Shown: positions 1 through 7,656 of the stretch, piece by piece
Layout: the number at the start of each line of letters is the position of its first letter
How positions within the stretch are numbered: the stretch's first letter is position 1
Source of the DNA: UBA910 sp964369145
GTDB taxonomy: Bacteria > Patescibacteriota > Minisyncoccia > Phycocordibacterales > DATDWN01
Reading direction: 5' to 3'
NCBI GenBank assembly: GCA_964369145.1
Contig: CAYJEE010000016.1
Span: forward strand, 1-15,966
DNA: 15,966 nt
Notes under the pieces: generated by a model
Databases searched by the model: none
The model's input: the letters and a program-made list of their open reading frames with translations, nothing else
What the model was told of the DNA's origin: nothing
Position numbers and translations under genes: made by a program

Positions 1-678
1 CATATAACAAATCCAAAATCTTCGCTTGTATCGCCTGTCGCCCATAGTGGTATAACTTTCTTTCATTTCAAGATGAAGGATTTTGTACTTTCTACTATAA
101 AAGTCCGAGATATCTTTTTTGGTCCATACTCGCTCTGTGATTTTCTGTTCCGGTAAGATATACGTATCTCTCTCAGGCCCTGGGAAGCGCTTGAGGAGCT
201 CTTTTGCATTCGTATCACCATCTTTACAGAGTGCTTTCACATACACATACCCACCCTCTTTGAGCACCCGATACATTTCTTCGAGATACATTTCTCGCTC
301 TGCATCATTCAATGAGTTGGATGAGGTGACATCGAGGGCAACATCAAAACTTCCATCCTCATACATTAATTTGACTCCGATTGATCCGACTTTTAAATCT
401 ACAGTAGCACCTCTCGTCTTTGCATACTCAAGACCATGCCTAATAGCAGTTTTTGAAATATCCAAACCCGTAGCTTCAAACCCAAGCTCAGTTGCATAAA
501 AAGAATTGCGACCAGTACCGCACCCGAGATCTATTAGTTTCTTACCATCAACCACAAACTTTTCTTCTTTTTTGAGAAATGTGAAGAAGCGCACTGTGTC
601 CGCTTGAGGATCCATCTCTTTTGTCAGAAAAGTCGGATGTGCGTATTCTTTTTCCCATGGATTAGGCGGCATGATCAT
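1..678 (-). CDS. Class I SAM-dependent methyltransferase, partial (3' end off window)
   Basis: The minus-strand frame is open from ATG 678 to the window edge with no stop, giving 226 codons of an incomplete gene. Residues 48-58 read LIDLGCGTGRN, the SAM-binding motif I of class I methyltransferases. An acidic motif II (GLDIS) follows, then a Rossmann-like pattern with DVALDVTSSNSLND and YRVLKEGGYVYVKAL, typical of the post-motif strand where GG begins the motif III turn. The substrate cannot be named. I prefer ATG 678 because GGAG lies 10 bases upstream; ATG 672 is in frame and also possible. The start overlaps the 3' end of the histidine kinase gene by 17 bases, so it is the last visible gene of the reductase-kinase operon and probably translationally coupled. 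The family call is secure; the role is unknown. Confidence 0.85.
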   Translation of the reverse strand, partial: MIMPPNPWEKEYAHPTFLTKEMDPQADTVRFFTFLKKEEKFVVDGKKLIDLGCGTGRNSFYATELGFEATGLDISKTAIRHGLEYAKTRGATVDLKVGSIGVKLMYEDGSFDVALDVTSSNSLNDAEREMYLEEMYRVLKEGGYVYVKALCKDGDTNAKELLKRFPGPERDTYILPEQKITERVWTKKDISDFYSRKYKILHLEMKESYTTMGDRRYKRRFWICYM

Positions 679-2287
679 GTAATGGAAGCTCCATAATCGA
701 AGTTGTACCCTTTCCGATTCCTTCTGATTCGAGCCACACTTTTCCATTTTGAGCTTCTACCATTTGTTTTGCAACATAGAGACCAAGGCCAGTACCGACA
801 ACATTTTGTCTATTCGCATCTTTTGCTCGAGTAAATTTATTAAACAATTTTGGAATATCTTCAGATGAAATACCGATTCCTGTATCTTTGAGTACAAGTC
901 GTGCAACACCTTCATGACGTGTGACAGATAGTGTGATACCTCCAGAAGGAGTATATTTGATCGCATTATCAATCAGGTTTCCGATCACTTGTTTTATTTT
1001 ATTGTTATCTGCATATACCGTCGTATCCTCTTCATGCGGTATAAAATCAAAAGACAGCCCCGCATCTTCAATATTTGGCCGAAGCTCAGTCACCACTTGT
1101 TCTGCGACTGCACGCAAATCAAAACTCGACAACTCATACTTCATGCGACCTTGTTCGATTCGAGAAATATTGAGAAAATCATTTACAATCATCACGAGGT
1201 TTTGACATGATTTTGCAATAATATCGACAGGTTTTGCGATAGCTTCAGGCACTTCACCATAATCCCCTTCGAGGATAAGAGAAGTGTAGCCTTTGATTGC
1301 GGTGAGTGGAGCGCGAATCTGGTGTGTAGCCAATGAAAGGAACTCTGACTTAAGTTGATCCAATTCTTTGAGACGATTATTGGCATCCTCTAGATCAAAA
1401 GCAAGTTTCTCCACTTTTTCACGCTGCATCACTTCTGCTTCAACACTTTTAATGAGCAGAAAACCTATCACCACAGATGTAAGCAAGAAAATCATATTGA
1501 CCACGATATCCGACATACTCGATGATATCAAAAGTCGAATAAAGAGTGATACACAAAGTGCGTAGACGATAAACTGAGCCGCGACGATTTTTAGATTAAA
1601 AAGTTTATGTTTGAGAATCGAGAAAGAAATAGCTCCAACCATAGTAATAATACCGACTTGACCGAGCCAGTTTAACTCAAAATAGCCCACGAGAGGCATG
1701 ATGAGGTTTGTACACACTCCTACAACAGTCGCCACAAACGTACCGACAATCACATAACTAATTTGTTGTTTTTGAATACCTTCAAATTTAATATATTTAT
1801 ACAACAACAACCCGTAACACAATGTAAAATAGGAAATAATATACAGTGCAAAAAATGAATGGTAGAACAAACTAAATACAATTTCTTGTTCAGCTCCTTT
1901 TGATGCCACAGTATCGAGAATCAGTGTATCTGGAGTAAGTGCGAGTGCAAGAATCGCTAAAAAAGGAAACAGGAGATAGAACTCTGATTTACGAGGAAGA
2001 TTAAATTTATCTTCCGGAAAGACTCGAATAAAAAAGAGGAATGCATAGGGTATTGTCGCAGCCGATGCATACAAAATACGTGCGAAAGCGGTCGCCTCAG
2101 TAAACCCTGCCATGCTCCGGAAAAAAAGCATTGAGAGTCCCCACAACGTAGCTGCAATAGAAAACAAAAAGAAATATTGATTGACCTTGCTTTGTCGTTT
2201 TACCAAAAACACAAAGATACCCAAAAAAAAGTTAAGTACAAGTACTACGAGGACTGCTATGTTGATAGGATCAAGAACAAATTGCAT
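662..2287 (-). CDS. Membrane sensor histidine kinase with multi-helix N-terminal sensor region
   Basis: 541 residues from ATG 2287. I chose this start because it gives a hydrophobic N-terminus (MQFVLDPINIAVLVVLVL) and overlaps the upstream gene by 17 bases; upstream extension would run through that gene. Residues 1 to about 280 hold seven to eight predicted membrane helices, resembling the seven-helix sensor region found in many environmental histidine kinases. A coiled linker spans about 283-312. The kinase core has phospho-acceptor His322 in THQIRAPLTAIKG, an N box around 437-441 (NLIDNAIKY), G1 DTGIG 468-472, F box LFNKF 481-485 and G2 GTGLG 498-502, so it looks catalytically complete. No response regulator gene lies in the window, so its partner is elsewhere. 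The hydrophobic sensor could read membrane state or a lipid-phase ligand, which would suit its reductase neighbour, but that is inference. Confidence 0.93.
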   Translation of the reverse strand: MQFVLDPINIAVLVVLVLNFFLGIFVFLVKRQSKVNQYFFLFSIAATLWGLSMLFFRSMAGFTEATAFARILYASAATIPYAFLFFIRVFPEDKFNLPRKSEFYLLFPFLAILALALTPDTLILDTVASKGAEQEIVFSLFYHSFFALYIISYFTLCYGLLLYKYIKFEGIQKQQISYVIVGTFVATVVGVCTNLIMPLVGYFELNWLGQVGIITMVGAISFSILKHKLFNLKIVAAQFIVYALCVSLFIRLLISSSMSDIVVNMIFLLTSVVIGFLLIKSVEAEVMQREKVEKLAFDLEDANNRLKELDQLKSEFLSLATHQIRAPLTAIKGYTSLILEGDYGEVPEAIAKPVDIIAKSCQNLVMIVNDFLNISRIEQGRMKYELSSFDLRAVAEQVVTELRPNIEDAGLSFDFIPHEEDTTVYADNNKIKQVIGNLIDNAIKYTPSGGITLSVTRHEGVARLVLKDTGIGISSEDIPKLFNKFTRAKDANRQNVVGTGLGLYVAKQMVEAQNGKVWLESEGIGKGTTSIMELPLHDHAA

Positions 2288-3437
2288 GTTTTTTTTGAAA
2301 TACCTTTTTAACCTTCTTGAGTTTTGCTTGTGTGATAGACTCTTGAAAATTTTGAAATGCAGCAACCTTAAATCCAAGCTCTTGCCCCCACTGTGAAATC
2401 TCATCCACATGAGCCAATGTTGCGCGTCTCACTACATAATGATTATTCCATGAATGGCTTGCAAGAATCAAGAGCTCAGCCATACAACAAAAGTTATCTG
2501 TTCGATGTTTTAACCCATAATTAAAATTACTATTGATCCCTGGTGTATGCACCACACCTGCTTCAAGCACAAGAACGTCTGGAATTTTGAGTACATCAGG
2601 GTGAATATCAGACGGTTGTGCATCATCTACAATCACCATCCCTGGGGTCACGAGGTCAGGAGTAATCAGTGCCTCGGTCGTATTGGTCGCAGTGATGACC
2701 ATGTCGCATTTTTTTACAGAAGTAATATCTGAAGTAACTTCGACGGATACATTGGGATTGAGCGCATACAGTACAGAGAGATGATCTCTCACTGACTCAA
2801 GTTTTCTCTCCAGATCGATAAGCACGATACGCTCGTACCCGGCGCGCACAACAATATCAGCGCACAACATACCCACTGATCCTGCTGCACCTACAACAGC
2901 AATCGTGACATGTGACTTCTGGGCTTTAAAAAGTTCTGCAACTTTAAAAAGAGTTTCTGTCACATTGTATGCGGTATACGCATGACCGGTTGTCACATTG
3001 ATATTTTGTATATCGAGAAGCTCGTGACCTCCTGCTGATAGAGATGAGGTGAGTCCACCAAGCCCCACAAGCACGACTCCTTTGCCTCGCGCGAGATGTA
3101 TCGCATCTCGTATTTTTTTGAGTGCTTTAGGTCGATTGTTCATCATCTGTTCTGCGGTCATGGTAATACCGAGTACATAACCTTTCACCGGCTTTTTATC
3201 ACCGACAGTTTCTAGTCCGGTCACATGTGACAATGTAATCGGCCACAAATTTTCCATTATCCACAACCCAAAAGCTTTTGGGAGAAATTTAAAAAATGGA
3301 TATTTTCTATAAATATCCCGGTAGCTTCGAGAGTGCACCAAAAAAGCGAAAGAGTAACCTTCGTTTTTTCTGAAAAAAATTTTACTCCTCAAGAGAGCAA
3401 TCAAATCTGTAAAAAGCGACGCGGTAATACGAATCAT
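2271..3437 (-). CDS. Homologue of long-chain acyl-ACP (acyl-CoA) reductase, AAR-like
   Basis: 388 residues from ATG 3437; the open frame extends upstream to 3533 but those codons are unlike a protein start and hold the divergent promoter region. The central block GLGGLTSSLS, TTGHAYTAYNV and the nucleotide-binding AVVGAAGSVG (glycines at about 183-189) match the cyanobacterial AAR pattern LGGFTSI, TTGNTHTAY and VVGATGDIG, as I recall that family. The C-terminal block NFCCMAELLILASHSW, followed by a GFKVAAF tail, aligns with AAR MFACFAEAMLLEFE. Its second Cys (Cys318) falls on the residue that carries the acyl thioester in Synechococcus AAR (Cys294). AAR reduces fatty acyl-ACP or acyl-CoA to fatty aldehyde with NADPH. 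The stop overlaps the kinase start. Substrate is unproven; a shikimate-dehydrogenase-like oxidoreductase label is the fallback. Cytosolic, no signal peptide. Confidence 0.78.
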   Translation of the reverse strand: MIRITASLFTDLIALLRSKIFFRKNEGYSFAFLVHSRSYRDIYRKYPFFKFLPKAFGLWIMENLWPITLSHVTGLETVGDKKPVKGYVLGITMTAEQMMNNRPKALKKIRDAIHLARGKGVVLVGLGGLTSSLSAGGHELLDIQNINVTTGHAYTAYNVTETLFKVAELFKAQKSHVTIAVVGAAGSVGMLCADIVVRAGYERIVLIDLERKLESVRDHLSVLYALNPNVSVEVTSDITSVKKCDMVITATNTTEALITPDLVTPGMVIVDDAQPSDIHPDVLKIPDVLVLEAGVVHTPGINSNFNYGLKHRTDNFCCMAELLILASHSWNNHYVVRRATLAHVDEISQWGQELGFKVAAFQNFQESITQAKLKKVKKVFQKKHAICS

Positions 3438-3448
3438 GATGTATATCC

Positions 3449-3460
3449 GTAGTATACTAC
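3449..3460. promoter_or_regulatory. 12-bp perfect palindrome GTAGTATACTAC upstream of the reductase operon
   Basis: A perfect two-fold palindrome starts 11 bases upstream of the reductase ATG (3437). It contains TATACT, a -10-like hexamer, on both strands. It may be an operator or part of the minus-strand promoter. No convincing -35 for the minus strand is visible at the correct distance, so the exact promoter is undecided. Confidence 0.35.
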
Positions 3461-3515
3461 AAAATTTATATTCGTCATGTAGAAAACCCTTATAATTAGG
3501 CGTCCTTATGGATAC

Positions 3516-3544
3516 TTGACAAGAAATACACAATGCTGTATTAT
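3516..3544 (+). promoter_or_regulatory. Near-consensus sigma70 promoter for a candidate small RNA
   Basis: TTGACA (3516-3521) and TATTAT (3539-3544) are separated by exactly 17 bases. The predicted start is near 3551. No plus-strand gene follows before the terminator at 3614-3650, so the promoter appears dedicated to a short non-coding transcript. Confidence 0.7.
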
Positions 3545-3550
3545 ATATAC

Positions 3551-3650
3551 AGAGCTTCGGCTCGAGACATCTGGTGGAGCTACCCCACCCTTCTCCAAAA
3601 CGAAGTACCCTTCAGCCCCGTGCACGACCGAATGCGCCGGGGCTTTTTTT
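3551..3650 (+). ncRNA. Candidate structured small RNA of about 100 nt
   Basis: Between the promoter at 3516-3544 and a strong terminator lies a run of short hairpins: GAGC-UUCG-GCUC (3552-3563, a stable cUUCGg tetraloop), GGUGG/CCACC (3573-3577 with 3585-3589), GAAG/CUUC (3602-3605 with 3610-3613), and the terminator stem. The segment is GC-richer than its surroundings and has no plausible ORF with its own start: the only ATG within it, at 3632, lies in the terminator loop. I do not recognise it as tmRNA, 6S, SRP RNA, RNase P RNA or a known riboswitch. The two flanking genes run on the opposite strand, so it is not a leader of either. Confidence 0.55.
3614..3650 (+). terminator. Rho-independent terminator of the candidate small RNA
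   Basis: AGCCCCG (3614-3620) pairs with CGGGGCT (3638-3644) and is followed directly by seven T (3644-3650). The reverse strand has no T run after the stem, so the terminator is oriented to stop plus-strand transcription, supporting a plus-strand RNA here. Confidence 0.8.
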
Positions 3651-4059
3651 ATACAGAAAAAACTTTCCGTATCCAATCAAGAAAGATACCATACGGTCTT
3701 CCCGTAAATCCTGATATGAGCGTAGCAGCGATACACGCAGATATTACTTTTTCCATGGGTGCACCAAGAAATGTGAGTACCAAAAACACGAGAGGAACTC
3801 GATACAATAAAAAGACAATTGTGTCCCGAACAATTTGTTGCCATCGAGGAGACTTCCACTCACCAAGTCTTTTACCGATCCATACCCGTGTCCGGTTGTA
3901 GGGCTCTACAGTGATCATGTTTGGAATGATCATAATTAGTCTCCCTTTTAAAAACACCATGAGTGCAATCCCCGAAAAAACCACTTCTACAAAAAAAGCT
4001 GTTGCAATAACAAAGGTATTCAATGCAATAAAATCAACAATAAATTTTTTAATCTTCAT
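3649..4059 (-). CDS. AlaE-like small membrane exporter (L-alanine exporter family)
   Basis: 136 residues, close to the length of E. coli AlaE (about 149). Shared features with AlaE as I recall it include an N-terminal D-x-A stretch (FIVDFIALNTFV), FVEVVFSG, an RL..I..N....PYNR segment, a central basic stretch, a D..VF..YR.P..F helix, GAP before the third helix, and the ending GRPYGIFLDWIRKVF, which matches the AlaE C-terminal YGYFLDYCRRLF pattern. Four membrane segments are predicted. AlaE exports L-alanine using the proton gradient; here the substrate is inferred from family only. ATG 4059 sits 6 bases after the acyltransferase stop, making it the last gene of the seven-gene operon. Its stop lies at the terminator of the convergent small RNA unit. 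Confidence 0.78.
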   Translation of the reverse strand: MKIKKFIVDFIALNTFVIATAFFVEVVFSGIALMVFLKGRLIMIIPNMITVEPYNRTRVWIGKRLGEWKSPRWQQIVRDTIVFLLYRVPLVFLVLTFLGAPMEKVISACIAATLISGFTGRPYGIFLDWIRKVFSV

Positions 4060-4065
4060 GCTTTT

Positions 4066-4746
4066 TTATTGAGTATTATCTTTACTTAATCTGTCAATCT
4101 CTCGCATTACCTTCTCCCCTGCTTCAGTAAAAGATTCTTTTGTTGTTGGTTCATTAATCACGAGAGACAGTGGCGTACCTACCACGAGTACAACTTTTCT
4201 TTTTCGTAAGAAAAAATCTTTTAACGTCATCTTATAAAATGTATTGATTGCGACAGGGACCACCGCAGCTTTTGACACATATGCGAGATATCCAAGACCT
4301 CCTCGCGCAGGACCGAGTTCCCCATCTTCGGTACGTTTACCCTCAGGAAAAATACATACACTGTATCCTTGCTTTAAAAATCGTTCGTGGGTTTGGAGCG
4401 CATACGCATAGTTTTGTTGTCCTGAAAATACAGAAAAGGCACCAAGTGCATTAAAAAACTTTCCTCCATAGAGAAAACCTCTCCATCCAAATGTTTTATA
4501 TCGCTCTTGTGATGCGGCGACAAACACCAATGGAAAATGCCGTGACATAAATGGGAGCATGAGAGGAAATGTGGTCGCATCGAGCTCATGTGTATGATTC
4601 ATCGCAAAAATAAAAGGTCCCGGATAACCCTCGAGTTCTCCCACACCTTTTATTTCAATACGAATAAAAATTTTATAGAGCACAAAAAAAACCACATACC
4701 CTACCTTTTGAAGTATCCACGGCACTACCATATCTAATTTTTTCAT
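4066..4746 (-). CDS. PlsC-like lysophospholipid/1-acylglycerol-3-phosphate acyltransferase
   Basis: 226 residues, the normal size for the family. The catalytic HX4D motif is His51-Thr-His-Glu-Leu-Asp56 (in NHTHELD), and the glycerophosphate-binding motif III appears as FPEGKRT at 133-139 (usual FPEGTRS). The N-terminal 10-30 stretch is hydrophobic and should associate with the membrane. Such enzymes move an acyl chain from acyl-ACP or acyl-CoA to a lysophospholipid or another acceptor. The start codon shares one base with the preceding gene's stop (TAATG), a sign of coupled translation. It lies in the efflux operon, not with other lipid-synthesis genes. The window has no fatty-acid synthesis genes, so the acyl donor may be scavenged. 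That point is inference. Confidence 0.88.
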   Translation of the reverse strand: MKKLDMVVPWILQKVGYVVFFVLYKIFIRIEIKGVGELEGYPGPFIFAMNHTHELDATTFPLMLPFMSRHFPLVFVAASQERYKTFGWRGFLYGGKFFNALGAFSVFSGQQNYAYALQTHERFLKQGYSVCIFPEGKRTEDGELGPARGGLGYLAYVSKAAVVPVAINTFYKMTLKDFFLRKRKVVLVVGTPLSLVINEPTTKESFTEAGEKVMREIDRLSKDNTQ

Positions 4747-5654
4747 TATTCTGTCTGAGGAAATACTTTTTGCTTACACGCTTCACTACAGCACACCATC
4801 CCCTCTTCATCCCGGCATCCTTCGCATGCAAGAATTTTTTTATTACATTGTTTATTCCGACAATTCGCAAAAGCTTCTGTCTGCACACCACATATATCAC
4901 ACACCCCCACAACTATGTGCTTTTCTTTTGGATCAAAATCCATCGTGACCCGTTTATCAAATACATAAAGTGTGCCCTCAAACTCTTGTGCGGGAAACTT
5001 TTCCATAAAGTTTACGATACCCCCGTAGAGCTGGTATACATCTTTAAAACCTTCTCGTACCAAAAGTCCCGACGCTTTTTCGCATCGTACTCCACCCGTA
5101 CACACTGGAAGGACAGTCTTTTCTTTGAGATGCTCGATGAATGCAAGTGCGCTCGGAATATCTCGGAAATTTTGTATTGGCATAAGCACAGAGTCTTTGA
5201 AACGTCCTACCTTAAACTCATAGTCATTGCGCATATCAATCACATAAAACTCTTTTCCTGACTCATACCATTCCTTGAGCTCTTCTGGAGTTAGATGTTT
5301 ACCTGTGATTTGATTTGGATCAATATCATCTTCGAGATGGAGAGAAACGATTTCTTTTCGAGCTTTCACTGAGAGTTTAGGGAAAGCGTCTCCAGTGCCA
5401 ACACTTTCTTTGAAATGAATATCGAGAAAACGAGCATCTGTCTGAAGCTCTTCGATATACTTCTCCACATGTTCTGTCGTACCTTCGAGAGTCACATTGA
5501 TACCTTCATGCGCGACAATCAAGCGACCTTTCAAACCGAGGTTTTCACAGACGCTTCGTTGCCAATCCCGCACTTCTTCAGGATTATCAATCTGAACATA
5601 TTTATAAAATAATAAAATCGTAAACTCTGGTTTCATATATTGGTATCGTATCAC
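4746..5654 (-). CDS. trhO: tRNA uridine(34) hydroxylase TrhO (rhodanese domain)
   Basis: 302 residues from GTG 5654; GGAG sits 5 bases before this codon, and it begins 2 bases past the regulator stop. ATG 5636 is an in-frame alternative that matches the usual start of the family core (FTILLFYKYV). The N-terminal third is the ferredoxin-like domain with GLKGRLIVAHEGINVTLEG. The rhodanese domain carries the active-site loop CTGGVRCEKAS with Cys185, as in E. coli YceA/TrhO. The C-terminus holds many Cys (CDICG, CRNKQC, CEGC, CC, C), a likely zinc-binding tail seen in longer members. TrhO forms 5-hydroxyuridine at the tRNA wobble position using O2. An oxygen-dependent step in a presumed fermentative lineage is of interest. 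Family call is firm. Confidence 0.93.
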   Translation of the reverse strand: MIRYQYMKPEFTILLFYKYVQIDNPEEVRDWQRSVCENLGLKGRLIVAHEGINVTLEGTTEHVEKYIEELQTDARFLDIHFKESVGTGDAFPKLSVKARKEIVSLHLEDDIDPNQITGKHLTPEELKEWYESGKEFYVIDMRNDYEFKVGRFKDSVLMPIQNFRDIPSALAFIEHLKEKTVLPVCTGGVRCEKASGLLVREGFKDVYQLYGGIVNFMEKFPAQEFEGTLYVFDKRVTMDFDPKEKHIVVGVCDICGVQTEAFANCRNKQCNKKILACEGCRDEEGMVCCSEACKQKVFPQTE

Positions 5655-5656
5655 AA

Positions 5657-6076
5657 TTACTCCAAAAATCGAGAGAGGAGTCTGTCGAACACCGAGTCAA
5701 CTCTCGATACATCGTCTCGAGAAAGTTGTTTCAAAATAGATTCAATTTCTTCATCAAGAATTTCTTCGGCGTTTTTTACTACACCACGACCATAAATAGT
5801 TACCTCGAGTACATGCTCTCTTTTGTTATGTTCTCTATCGAGACGTGAAATCAGCCCAGATGAGACGAGGGATTCAATATGACGAGATACTGCAGCTGGT
5901 GTAATATCTCGTTCGCATGCAACATGTCGCTGAGAAATCTGTGGATTATGTGCTACATGCACCAAAATCATGCACTGCGAAAAAGAAAGACCGACATCGT
6001 GTTGCAGACGACGATCAAGCGCTTTTTCAGCCAAAAATACAAATTTATAGATTTTTAATATTGGATTTTGATGCAT
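5657..6076 (-). CDS. MarR-family winged-helix transcriptional regulator
   Basis: 139 residues, the typical MarR length. An N-terminal helix (ILKIYKFVFLAEKALDRRL) leads into the winged helix: GLSFSQCMILVHVAHNP, the recognition segment ISQRHVACERDITPAAVSRH, then the wing with LISRLDREHNKREHVLEVT, where the D-R...R pattern is characteristic. The C-terminal helix would dimerise. It is the fourth gene of an operon that begins with an ABC efflux system, so it most likely autoregulates that operon in response to a small ligand, the usual MarR arrangement. The binding site is not proven; candidate inverted repeats lie upstream of the operon promoter at 9690-9768. Confidence 0.9.
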   Translation of the reverse strand: MHQNPILKIYKFVFLAEKALDRRLQHDVGLSFSQCMILVHVAHNPQISQRHVACERDITPAAVSRHIESLVSSGLISRLDREHNKREHVLEVTIYGRGVVKNAEEILDEEIESILKQLSRDDVSRVDSVFDRLLSRFLE

Positions 6077-6101
6077 AACTGTATTTCATCCACACACGTT
6101 T

Positions 6102-7640
6102 TCATTTTGATGGGAGTATCACTACATCACCAAGTGTCAAACCTGAGATAACTTCTATAAAACCTTCTGACCCTTTAAATCCAGTGATCACTTCAACTTC
6201 GACTTCTTTCTTACCAACCTCTTTGAGTGCGTATTTTTTACCCTCACGGTCGATAAGTGCATACTCCGCAACCTTTACTACATTTTCCTTTCGAGCGGTG
6301 ATAATTTCGAGATTGGTTGATAGTCCTGTCTTGATTTCAGGATATACTTCTGTAAAAGAAATTCGAACTTTAAAGTTTACTACTCCATCGATGATGGTTT
6401 CTCCTGGCTCAATATACGTAACTTTTCCAGTGAATACTTTCCCTAGAAATGCATCCATAGTCACCATCACTTCATTACCTACACTTACTTTACCCACACT
6501 GATTTCTGACACATTCGCTTCGATTTCTAGATTGTCACTCGAGATAACCGATACGACCGGTGTCCCTGTGGTCACAATTTCTCCCTTTTTCGCGTCTTGT
6601 TTTGTAACGATTCCTGTCAGTGGAGACCGAAGAGTCATCTTTGAGAGCAATGCTCCTGCAGACTGCAATGATGCTTCATACTGCATCACCTGCGCTTCTT
6701 GTGCACGGAGTTCTTCTTGTGAAGTACCCGCTTGTTTCAATGTGAGATTTTTCTGAGCGATCAATAATGTTGATTTTGTGGTGTTCAATTTTTCTTCGGC
6801 AGATGAGATACTGCTCTGAGCAGCGATGAGTCCTGTACGCGCGCTCGAAACTGCAGCTTTATATCCATCGACTGTAGTTGCGGACAATGAAGAGTTTGAA
6901 GACAGTGCATTTACAGCGATTGCAACTTTATCAACAAACATTTTAATCGTAGTGAGGTCTCCAGTTATTTTTACAATTGTTTCTCGTGAAGTATCCGAAG
7001 GATTTTGATCCCATGAAGCCAAGAGATTTTCTATCTGATATCGAGAAAGATTGATATCATTTTTAAGCTGAGTATCATTGACCGTAACATTTATCTGAGG
7101 ATTGTTGGTGCGTGGATTTGAAAATAATGTATCAACATTGTTGCGTACTGCATCATCCGCTTTTGCATAACTTTCATACAATGCAGATCTCAACTTATCC
7201 TCTGCGTTTGCAAGCGCAGTTGTTGCATTCGAAACTTCACTCTGTGAAATTGCAATCTCTTCTGGACGAGAACCTCTTTTGAGCTCATCGAGGCGAGCCT
7301 GTGCTGATGCAAGGTTTGCTTGTGCACGGAGATAGTCCGCATATACTTCCCCTGAATCAAGCGACACAAGTGTCTGTCCTGCCACCACTTTCATACCGAG
7401 AGTAACCGGCACACTCGCTACTTTACCACTTCGATCAAATGCCAAATCCACTTCATCAGCAGGTTTTACTTTACCAGTAAGTATCACTTTTTCTACCACA
7501 TCACCTTGGTCGACTACCATAGTTTCTTTTGCGGCATTACTATTTCTAAATACAAAGAAAAGAATAATAAGGAGTACAATTCCTCCGATGCTACTCAGTT
7601 TCTTATGTGTCTGTATGTATTGTTTTATGTTTGAAATCAT
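6102..7640 (-). CDS. HlyD/MacA-type efflux periplasmic adaptor (membrane fusion protein)
   Basis: 512 residues. A single N-terminal membrane anchor lies at about 17-32 (IGGIVLLIILFFVFRN). The first half of the biotinyl-lipoyl-like barrel follows (VILTGKVKPADEVDLAFD to VSLDSGEV), then a long Ala/Ser/Gln-rich coiled-coil hairpin from about 95 to 335. The second lipoyl half is LRSPLTGIVTKQDAKKGEIV, followed by a beta-barrel domain (LEIEANVSEISVGKVSVG) and a membrane-proximal domain. It is longer than MacA (about 370) because of the enlarged hairpin. Together with the adjacent ABC ATPase and permease it forms a MacAB/YknXYZ-type system; in a cell without an outer membrane it would act as an extracytoplasmic accessory protein. 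The gene starts 16 bases after the ATPase stop. The transported substrate is unknown. Confidence 0.9.
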   Translation of the reverse strand: MISNIKQYIQTHKKLSSIGGIVLLIILFFVFRNSNAAKETMVVDQGDVVEKVILTGKVKPADEVDLAFDRSGKVASVPVTLGMKVVAGQTLVSLDSGEVYADYLRAQANLASAQARLDELKRGSRPEEIAISQSEVSNATTALANAEDKLRSALYESYAKADDAVRNNVDTLFSNPRTNNPQINVTVNDTQLKNDINLSRYQIENLLASWDQNPSDTSRETIVKITGDLTTIKMFVDKVAIAVNALSSNSSLSATTVDGYKAAVSSARTGLIAAQSSISSAEEKLNTTKSTLLIAQKNLTLKQAGTSQEELRAQEAQVMQYEASLQSAGALLSKMTLRSPLTGIVTKQDAKKGEIVTTGTPVVSVISSDNLEIEANVSEISVGKVSVGNEVMVTMDAFLGKVFTGKVTYIEPGETIIDGVVNFKVRISFTEVYPEIKTGLSTNLEIITARKENVVKVAEYALIDREGKKYALKEVGKKEVEVEVITGFKGSEGFIEVISGLTLGDVVILPSK

Positions 7641-7656
7641 AGAGATATATTAATGT

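Noticed and set aside
119..499. 126-codon plus-strand ORF
   Set aside because: It lies opposite the methyltransferase gene, whose minus-strand frame has a clear SAM motif; the plus-strand translation is Ser/Tyr-rich with no family features.
2288..2410. N-terminal extension of the kinase ORF
   Set aside because: The added codons overlap the reductase C-terminus in another frame and are basic and non-conserved; ATG 2287 gives a normal membrane-helix N-terminus.
3438..3533. N-terminal extension of the reductase ORF
   Set aside because: It would run through the divergent promoter and the palindrome, and its residues show no similarity to the family.
3551..3650. SRP RNA or tmRNA identity for the plus-strand RNA
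   Set aside because: No GGAA/GCAGCC apical motif of SRP RNA and no alanine acceptor or tag frame of tmRNA can be found, and the length is too short for tmRNA.
4770..5261. 163-codon plus-strand ORF
   Set aside because: Antisense to trhO; rich in Phe, His and Lys with no recognisable domain.
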